A stretch of 64,000 nucleotides of DNA from Actinostola sp. cb2023 (Eukaryota; Cnidaria; Anthozoa; Actiniaria; Actinostolidae), in NCBI GenBank assembly GCA_033675265.1, contig JAUJYZ010001484.1, positions 124,001 to 188,000 of the forward strand. Reading direction: 5' to 3'. A model generated the notes under the pieces. That model saw only the letters and a list, made by a program, of their open reading frames with translations, did not search any database and had not been told where the DNA came from. Position 1 is the first letter of the stretch; every line of letters begins with the position of its first letter. A program made the translations under genes and the position numbers. Positions 56,606-64,000 of this stretch are shown here, piece by piece.

Positions 56606-56983
56606 ATGGCAACAATGGAAGAGCTGAGCTGGAGAAGTCGCTTACAACGAAAATCGAGCTGCTCAAATTTCGATGGAGTTGTGAAACAGATCGAGACAGG
56701 TAACGTTAAAACCATAGAAAGGCAGCTGAAAATGATAAAGAGCAAGGTTGACGTGATTCATTACCATAAGGTAAGGATTCAAGAGTTCAAGTTCGAGCAA
56801 GGACATGATGTTGATGTGATCAGAAAATGGAGCGGCGAGCTAGAAGACCGCATTGGTATCAGTAATCAACATAGAACAAACAATAAGAAATATCAATTTG
56901 TGGCTCAGCAGAAGCAAAGTTTCTTTCATGTAGTGCAAGCTGTATCCAAACTCAGACTATATTTATGCTGGCAAGATCGTTGA
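56606..56983 (+). pseudogene. Possible BEL/Pao-type gag N-terminus
   Basis: A 125-codon open frame starts MATMEELSWRSRLQRKSS and is helical and charged, with EFKFEQGHDVDVIRKWSGEL...RIG. This resembles the N-terminal region of some BEL/Pao gag proteins, but the match is from memory and weak. It runs into another frame with different character at about 56945. Confidence 0.35.
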
Positions 56984-57102
56984 ACTGTCCCTAGTTCATG
57001 GAGGCCCTGGAATTAAGTATCTCTCTCCTGTACTTTTCGAAGTTTTAGTTGAAGGCCTAGATAATGTTAAAGTTACTGCAGAAGATGTTTATGGACCTGA
57101 AC
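56945..57102 (+). pseudogene. HECT-like (degenerate E3 ligase) domain fragment
   Basis: Reads DYIYAGKIVELSLVHGGPGI, then KYLSPVLFEVLVEGL...VTAEDVYGPEL. The block 'VELSLVHGGPG...LSP' occurs in HECT-like regions of multicopy G2E3-type genes of invertebrates. It is cut at TTAA (57103-57106) by the element that follows. Origin, host or transposon, is unknown. Confidence 0.4.
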
Positions 57103-57106
57103 TTAA

Positions 57107-58072
57107 GGTATCAGGGTACCCCAAAAATCCTCTCAAACCACCGGTTTTGAGATTTTTTGACAATCAAATAAAATTGAATATTATCTATCATCTCCAAAAA
57201 ACAGAATCTAAAAATATTAGTTTCCTAAAAAGTTAGAATCAAAAAACGAATTTTGGATTTCATTTGAAGTGAAAAGCTGTTGACAAGCGAGCACTCGCAC
57301 ACCTACATCACAGTGTGGTAATTAGTCACGCAACAGACTTCCCGCAAAGAATTCACAATTATTTACATGAAATTACGCATGTTTGAATACCGTACCAATG
57401 TGTACTAACAATGTATGTAATTTCCCGCAAGCACGAAATGATTAGGTAACAAGTACTGCACGTTGTGTGGTTGCAACTGATACTCTGGTCACTATCTGGT
57501 CACAATCTGTCAGTGAGTAATTAGATTCCATTGTCATGGTATGGGCCGTATCTACTTATGTAAACAGAGGCACATTGACCTTCGTTCGGCTTTTTCTCAA
57601 AAGACGAAATGCCAACAAATAGGCTCACATTTTGAGTTCCTTGCCAAAGGGATTTTATCGGATTTATTTGAAACTTCACAAAGCCCATGTCTGATAACTG
57701 ATCTTCAAAAGGGTGTCTCCGATTTTTGATATTTGATATAAAGTTTAGCGGCAAATAAAAAAGCAATGGGGCAACTTATCGAAAATCGGAGACACCCTTT
57801 TGATAATTGATATCTCTTGAGTGCATAAAGATAATTATCTTGAATTTCCGATAAAATGCGACTGCCAAGGAACTCACCGTATAATGCTACATGAAAATTC
57901 ATTGAACTCGACTTATTTCTAAAACGCTAGTTTCTTTTTTGTTAATAGACCATTAGTTGGAATCTCCATTTATTTAGCTTTCAGAAAATGTATACTTTAT
58001 TGGGGTTTAAATGGACGAATTCTGTGTTAAGGCGACTTGAATGATACCGGTCGGTTAGGGTACCCTGATACC
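57107..58072. mobile_element. TTAA-flanked non-autonomous transposon, 966 bp
   Basis: GGTATCAGGGTACC at the left and its inverse at the right are flanked by TTAA (57103-57106, 58073-58076). An internal inverse pair (AAAGGGTGTCTCCGATTTT / AAAATCGGAGACACCCTTT) is at about 57710 and 57780. No gene inside. Piggybac- or Kolobok-type target. Confidence 0.75.
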
Positions 58073-58076
58073 TTAA

Positions 58077-58794
58077 GTCTTCTCCTAAGAAACGTTCAGA
58101 AGCACAACCAGATAACGAGGTACATGACATTTAGACGCTTAGACTTTTTATTCTTCACACACAGAATGTCATAATGTCTAACTACAATTTAGAAACCAGA
58201 CACTCTTTGGCCTTTAAAGTCTGCTCAGGATATTAAGGCAATGGTGGAACACACTGCTTTTTAGTATGTATTGGGTAGGGTATATCAGGCTCTGGAGCAG
58301 TTTCGGGAAGGACTCTCAGTTTAATGAGTGATAGGGGTCATGGAAGCGAATCCTCATGTTCTTATTAGAACATTCTGCTACATTCCAGAATAGCTCACTG
58401 TAGACACATTTAAGCAAATAACTACTATTCATTTCAGTGAAATGAAGAGAGCAATAGAGAATATTGTAATATCTTACTGGGATAGTTACAAGATGTAGAA
58501 GAGCATGAAGCTCAAATTTCTTTTACTGACATATTATTTTTCATATGTGGTTGTAAGCAGCTTTCATGTGTAGGTTGTCATATAACTGTATAATTTATAT
58601 ATGATCCAGAATATAATGGTGAGCTTTCAAACTTCCCAAAAGATAATACATGTGGGTCTACACACAAATCAAATGAATCATACCTTATCTGGTAATGAAT
58701 TTTCAGTGTTTGGAATAAGTATCATCAGTTTAATCGTTGTGGTATAGATATTTAGTAAAAGTTAGTTAGTTAAAAATGCGCATAAGGACATATA
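58077..58794. other. No gene recognised
   Basis: AT-rich spacer between the TTAA element and the Harbinger element. Confidence 0.4.
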
Positions 58795-58913
58795 AGAGAC
58801 ATTAAGATGAGGTTTTTCATATTTCACCACAAACCTCAAACTGCAGTTTGAAGTTAGCCGTTTGACGTTTGAGGTAAGTGAAATATTAGAGACATTAAGA
58901 TTGAGGGTTTTCG
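58795..58913 (+). repeat. Left terminal inverted repeat of the Harbinger element
   Basis: Contains the palindrome AAACTGCAGTTT and ends with a second AGAGACATTAAGATTGAGGG, so even this side shows a partial internal repeat of the terminus. Confidence 0.75.
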
Positions 58914-59332
58914 TCGATTTGAGAAAACGGCAAACGGCAAGAAGTCACGTGATAACTGTCAGACGTCGCGTTTGTCGTCAGCGGTTCAAGATTTTACCTC
59001 GAGCGACGTGTTTTCAGGTAAGTCATATTTAGATGAATTTTTAAGCCAACCCGTTGAATTATTTCACGTCTATACCAGGTATATATGTAGTTTAGCATAT
59101 TTTTCTGTAAAAGAGAAAGTTTTAAGCTAGTGCGATGAAATAAAGTTGTCTAGATGGTAAATTGAATTGAACACTCGACTCATAAACAAACAAGATGGCG
59201 GCATGCACGTATGATTTGTCAGATGAAGACAAACCTTTGATTGTGCACTGACACCGTAAAAGTATGCAGCTCAAATGAAACACATTCACTTTATGTGTAA
59301 TTTTTTCTATTCATTATAGTGTCACCTTTGTC

Positions 59333-60499
59333 ATGGCTCCGTTTAGGTGGCCCCAAATGAAACAAGATTTGGCTTTGGCGAAAGAGGTAGCATCCAAAAA
59401 ACCAACCAAACCTGCTGATTGGGATGAAATAGCGAATTCGCTTGGTAAAGCATTTTCCGCTGAAGGTAAAACCGTTGAAATGAAGGGAAGAGGATGTAGG
59501 GAACGGATGGAACGGCTACAGGAAAAGCACAAGAATGAGGATAAGAAAGCTCTAAAAAGGTAAGCTTATTGGAATTGAAAGGTTATAAGCTTACATTTAT
59601 TCTGTTTCGACTAGGTACAAACAAACTTGATACTACTAAATAACTAATTAACTGATGAAAAACAATAGAAATATCCGGACTATTTAGCAATAAATACATG
59701 TAGTTCCAATGTTGCACAGTTCAAGTGCCTGTACTCTGCATTTTGCTATTTACATCACTTAGATTTTGAACAACTCGAAGTGATTTTTATTGTTTCATTT
59801 GTCATATAAAGATCTGGAACAGAAGAGGATTGTAATGAACTAACTGGGCTCCTAGATGACATTTTAACCTATAGAAGAGATATGGAAGAACTCAAGAAAG
59901 AAAAAGAGGTGAAAAAGAAAAAAGAGATTGAGGACAAAAAGAAAGGAGAAGAGATGAGAAATGCAGCTATGGTTGGACTTGCTAGTAAGTTGTTATTGTT
60001 GAATGTTTTTGTTTTGGTTTTGGTACATGTATGTGTTATTTTGAGAATGACATAATTTGAGAAATAATTTAGAATGGTGTTATGCTCCAAGGTAGGACCA
60101 TTGGATTTGCATACTTAATTGTGTCTTGGCATGCATGCATGCATGGCCTAAAACAATAAAATGTCTGGCCATGGTGAATGAAGGCTGGCTCATATCAACC
60201 ACAGAAGTATGCAATTGATTTTCACACAGTAAAGTGGTTGTTTTTCTATGTAGAAAGAAGGCATGATAGTAGTAATGATTCCACTGACGAGGATGATGAT
60301 GGAGATGACGAAGATGATGATGGGGATGATGACAGCAGCTTTGGAAAAGAAAAGAAAAGAGCAGGTACTAGCACTGATGTATACACATTGATCTGGGTTT
60401 TTTTTAAACCAAAATACTAATAATAAGATAAGTCAGTCTTTAGCAATTTGTTGCTTTGCTGATGTTTGATAAATTGTTTTGATAAGTACTTCCACCAAC

Positions 60500-60533
<34 letters not shown>

Positions 60534-60911
60534 CCCTCCACTGTTCAGGTGCAGGCTGCATGGCTACCTGCATCCCAGGCCAGGTTACATAGACACCAAA
60601 ATTATATTCCTTACTAGTTGAGTTTAATAAACTACCTCTATATCAAGGACTTAATATATATATATTTGATTTTTTTTAAAGGTTGTAGCAAAGTCAGAAA
60701 ACGATCAAGTAAACTATCTGTCTTAGAAATGCTAGACAGAAAGTATGAAAAGAAAGCAGAGTTAAAAGAAAAACAAATTGAGCAAAAGCAATTGGAACTG
60801 GAACTTAAGATGAAGAAGCATGATGAGGAAGCTGAAGAACGAAAACAACGATTTCAGCTCGAAATGGAAGAAAGAAGAGCATTTCTGGAACTATTAAAAT
60901 CAAGAATTTAA
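59333..60911 (+). CDS. MYB/SANT-like partner protein of the Harbinger element
   Basis: Exons 59333-59559, 59812-59984, 60254-60364 and 60682-60911 join in phase to 246 aa. Residues 1-75 form a MYB/SANT-like trihelix (RWPQMKQDLALAKEV ... DWDEIANSLGKAF ... GRGCRERMERLQEKH). An acidic stretch (DEDDDGDDEDDDGDDD) follows and then a long Lys/Glu coiled coil with KVRKRSS to the end. Harbinger elements typically carry such a MYB-like protein, which helps nuclear import and DNA binding of the transposase. The start codon is chosen because the upstream ATG at about 59194 soon meets a stop. The intron before the last exon contains a poly-C tract. Confidence 0.8.
60502..60530. repeat. Poly-C tract in the MYB-like gene intron
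   Basis: About 29 C (plus flanking CTCCCC-type runs). Third long poly-C run of the window. Confidence 0.85.
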
Positions 60912-61072
60912 GATAGCTTCAAATGAACTTAACGACAATATGTATTCGTTGAAAATGAGGATTTATTTATACATGCAACCTCAGATGTTACAAAGCTCAT
61001 GTTATTGTTTTGACTGTTCGCATTTCCAATAAACTGTATATTTACTTCGATTTCTATTGGTACATATATGTA

Positions 61073-62715
61073 TTATACATTAGACAGATATTTCTCCAAT
61101 GAAGGTGGGTCTACCTCAAAATATGAGCTGGTGACAGAACCATATAGACACGTATGGCAGTTTATCAGCAAACTTGCTACAAAGTAATATTTGCCAACTG
61201 GCTGGAGAAGAATTTTTAGATTTTTTTTGAAATCTAAGTAAGCAAAATATTGGATTATTTTCCCAAATCCCCATTCAACGCTGATGCGGACCTTGGTCAT
61301 ATCCCTGTTGAATATTTCTTGATCAGCAGTCAGATGAGCACCACGGAATGGGGCCAAAATGTTGCGTGTTATGCCATATGCTGGATCGCCATATATGACA
61401 TATGGCTCTCCATTTTGCTTCACAAACCGTTGTAGTCTTGCTGTTAATCCACTGACACCAAGCATGAAGGCGTCGTGCCTTCTTCCCTCAATAGGCCCAA
61501 ACAAGTGAGCAATAAGGCCATTTGGAGTTACTACTGTCTAAATATTCAAATTAATAATTAATATTATAAAATTGATATTAATAATTTCAGATTAAAAAAA
61601 AACAAAAAACAACAGAAATTGGCAGCCTACCTGAAATTTCAAGCAGTGTATTCGTTTGTGCCCACTGAACATAATTCTCTGGTTATATATGGGTTGTGCT
61701 ATAGGCCTCGCAGTACCATCTATAAAGCCCCAGCATTGGTCAAGAGGAGCACCTTTTTCATGTATAGCATTTGCAAATAATTCATGGTCAAGCCATACAA
61801 GGTCCAAGGAATTTAACAAATGGTTGTAACGGTCATGAATGTCATCAATAATCTGAAAACAGTGAAGTAATTATACCAAAATAAATAAAATTCCTTAGAT
61901 AAATTCAATTGTTAAAAAGACATTATTTCACTTCTCTTCATTTGTTAGAGTGATTCCAATAAACCTGGGCATTACTAACTACACCAATACACACTATTAG
62001 ACACTCACTCTTTTGTTTTCTTTTGTTCCTTTGCATCTAATAAACACTGACAGCTAATTAGTAGTGCCCAGGTTTATTGGAAAATCACTCTATGCATGCT
62101 GGTTTTTATTACCTCATTAAATATAAGACTAAGTTCAGGTTCTGCTCTTTGAAACAAAGGAACAAGATCACACCATCTATTTGGGTAAACAAGTCTTCTT
62201 AACATGATCATAAGAGCCTCCATCCCTGTTGTGCTTGTCCCCTGGTAACAGGTGTATTTTTCTGGTAGTTGCAATGCTTCACAAAGTCTTTGCATATCAT
62301 TTTTCTGAAACCTTGCATAATATTTTTGATTAAAATTTAACCAAATTTCATTCAAACTTCTTTTGAATACAAAAACTTATCTTACCTAAACAGTAGTTCA
62401 CACTCCTCTTCACCTATGTCTTTAATGTTAATGCGGACTCCTAATTTTCTCTTGGGAGCAAATGCCATTTCCAGAAATAACAAATCCATATCATCATCAC
62501 TTGAAGAATCATCTTCAGAACTGCTACTACTACTACTAGAGTCATACTGCATTACATCCAAAATCTGGTTATAATTTACTCTAAACAAAAAATAAAATAT
62601 AGATAGGAATACTGAGTGTTCAAGTAGTTGTTTAATTTCCTCCCTCCCTTAGCAATTGAAAACTAATTGGGAAATACAATAACTCCATAACATCTCACCT
62701 TCTAGCTGAAGCCAT
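61073..62715 (-). CDS. Harbinger DDE transposase, intact
   Basis: Exons 62699-62715, 62386-62580, 62113-62359, 61631-61852 and 61073-61537 join in phase to 381 aa. The N-terminus is MASARRVNYNQILD, then a Ser/Asp-rich tract. A conserved helical region (LPEKYTCYQGTSTTGMEALM) is followed by the DDE_Tnp_4-type domain: Asp198 (WGFIDGT), Asp278 (VIYGDPAYG) and Glu315 (RISVEWGFGKI). The length fits active Harbinger transposases. No stops or shifts seen. The intron between exons 3 and 4 has taken up a MITE. Confidence 0.85.
61948..62090. mobile_element. MITE in the Harbinger transposase intron
   Basis: GAGTGATTCCAATAAACCTG... and its inverse at the right end, TA on each side (61946-61947, 62091-62092). 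Same family as the truncated copy at 53621. Confidence 0.8.
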
Positions 62716-62776
62716 CTTGAAAGGAATGACCTTGATTTCCCACAGTTCTTTGCAAACTTTAATATTCAATCTTAAT

Positions 62777-62953
62777 GTCTCTAATATTTCACTTACCTCA
62801 AACGTCAAACGGCTGACTTCAAACTGCAGTTTGAGGTTTGCGGTAAAATGTGAAACCCTCTATCTTAATGTCCCTCAAACGTCAAACGGCTAACTTCAAA
62901 CTGCAGTTTGAGGTTTGTGGTGAAATGTGAAAAACCTCAATCTTAATGTCTCT
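62777..62953 (-). repeat. Duplicated right terminal repeat of the Harbinger element
   Basis: Two tandem copies of the terminus (each with CTCAAACGTCAAACGGCT and AACTGCAGTTTGAGGTTT). The outer copy matches the left end best. Confidence 0.75.
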
Positions 62954-62956
62954 ATA

Positions 62957-63655
62957 TATGTAGTTTCTTATACATTATTCATTAAGGTCTTAAATAATTA
63001 ATTCTCAGGACGTAGTTTGTGTTCATGGCTTTTTACTGTCATTAAGGTGGCCAGCGCCTATTTATTTGGATGACAGGCATCATTCTAAATCGGATCTTAT
63101 AACATCTAGACCTATTTTTTCCTATTACATTGAGCAAGTGCACAATTGTTGGAGTTTACTGACAAGAAGTATCAGGCCAACTCAGCCATTAGATTTTGTT
63201 GTAAATTTTAAATTTTAAGCCAAAACCTTGACACTTCTAAACTTCTGTCCAAATCACAACAAAAACGCAAAGAAAACTAAAAACCTACCTGTCATTCGAA
63301 AGGTCCATGCCACTTGCAACTCAAGTGCAGAAAGTCAGAAACGTTCAGCAAATAGAGAGGTATTTGTCGTGCCTGCAAGGCGAATTTGAGAAAATGTTAT
63401 TTTGTTTTATTGTGAAATTTAAGCAGAGACAAATTGAAAAGTTTCAATTGTTTTGAAATGTTTCAAACTGTTATAGTTTTGGTGGTTAAGTTCTTGGTGC
63501 AGTTTCAGCAAATTGTTGGTTAAGGTTGTTGTTTTGACAAATGTTGTGTTGTAAAAGGTGTGGTTTCACTACTTTACCCATATGAGTGTTTGAAAAAATA
63601 AATATCATATATATCAAAATGTGTTTGAAAGTTTACTAGGTAAATATTGTGATTA
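62957..63655. other. No gene recognised
   Basis: AT-rich spacer right of the Harbinger element; no coding frame or repeat that I can name. Confidence 0.4.
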
Positions 63656-63817
63656 GAGTGATTTCACTTAACCCATAAAGAGAATACAGAATTGATAAGC
63701 AGAAACTTTTTACATGCAAAATATTTATGTAATCATTGTTTTGTCCCCCAATCAGCAACTTTACTGCAAGGGGTCTATTAGTCTATTATTTATTCCACAG
63801 GTTTAGTGAAATCACTC
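63656..63817. mobile_element. MITE with GAGTG termini
   Basis: GAGTGATTTCACTTAACC and GGTTTAGTGAAATCACTC are inverse with one mismatch. TA is on the left, TC/TG on the right. Terminus resembles the MITEs at 17542 and 61948. Confidence 0.65.
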
Positions 63818-63858
63818 TGAAAGCCACTCTAAAAGCATAACACAGTACTGACTACTAC

Positions 63859-64000
63859 TAGATAGATAGATAGATCTTTATTAAAAAATGATTACATAAT
63901 AAATAATAAGAATATGTAGAATTTAAATAAAAAGGTTTTAAAAATTGTGATTCAATAATAATAACTGTCGTAATTGAAATGCATCTTACTTATGCATTTT
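63859..64000 (-). repeat. Short (GATA)n and antisense retroposon-like tail
   Basis: GATAGATAGATAGATCTTTATTAAAAAATG has the simple-repeat-plus-CTTTATT layout seen at 17880 and 32850. Runs off the window end. Confidence 0.4.

Larger units (their letters stand above)
58795..62953. mobile_element. Harbinger DNA transposon, apparently intact
   Basis: Inverted ends AGAGACATTAAGAT(T)GAGG extend for about 115 bp with CAAACCTCAAACTGCAGTTT and GCCGTTTGACGTTTGAGG. ATA flanks both sides (58792-58794, 62954-62956), the 3-bp duplication expected of Harbinger. It has two genes, MYB-like on + and DDE transposase on -, in convergent order. At the right end the terminal repeat is present twice in tandem (about 62777-62876 and 62870-62953). 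Confidence 0.85.

Overview
This window looks like accessory chromatin from an AT-rich invertebrate genome, probably a cnidarian or another marine metazoan. The genes have spliceosomal introns (GT...AG) and AATAAA sites, and the transposon mix (Kolobok, ISL2EU, PAT-like DIRS, BEL/Pao, Harbinger, Tc1) fits that group. I saw no convincing single-copy host gene: almost everything recognisable is a transposable element (TE) or a TE remnant. The species assignment is inference.

Layout. 1-9.1 kb is a graveyard: foldback MITEs, a MULE-like remnant, a deleted Tc1 transposase, a BEL/Pao pol fragment and a RecQ-like helicase fragment. 9.14-14.21 kb is an old ISL2EU DNA transposon with a SWIM+YqaJ nuclease gene and a THAP/DDE transposase, both broken. 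14.77-23.87 kb is a large element with inverted arms of roughly 0.5-0.75 kb. It carries a broken multi-exon gene with a C2H2-type finger and a DDE-like look that I cannot place in a named superfamily, and it is itself full of nested MITEs and retroposons. 24-31.5 kb holds a BEL/Pao gag remnant, a long-TIR non-autonomous element and a TTAA-flanked foldback element.

The centre, 31.5-55.6 kb, is a four-level nest. Kolobok-1 (31495-55580, TTAA duplication) is split in coding exon 5 by a PAT-like DIRS retrotransposon (about 33731-52778, no target duplication). The DIRS tyrosine recombinase gene is split by Kolobok-2 (38462-52401, TTAA duplication). Kolobok-2 has an ISL2EU transposon (about 45619-50726, identical 365-bp terminal repeats) in the first intron of its transposase gene. 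Removing each insertion restores the reading frame of the layer below. The ISL2EU copy has two open multi-exon genes (525-aa transposase, 496-aa SWIM/YqaJ protein), and both genes use the same 16-nt first coding exon, which lies inside the terminal repeat.

The most interesting observation is that both Kolobok elements carry, besides the THAP transposase, a second gene whose product resembles the cytosolic zinc-binding 'ballast' region of vertebrate P2X7 receptors, without any channel part. The two copies sit at different places and have diverged, which suggests a lasting partnership.

55.6-64 kb contains a retroelement/HECT-like fragment split by a TTAA element, then an apparently intact Harbinger transposon (58795-62953) with its MYB-like partner and DDE transposase, and small MITEs. 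Coordinates of exons come from reading splice sites by eye; no alignment or database search was possible.
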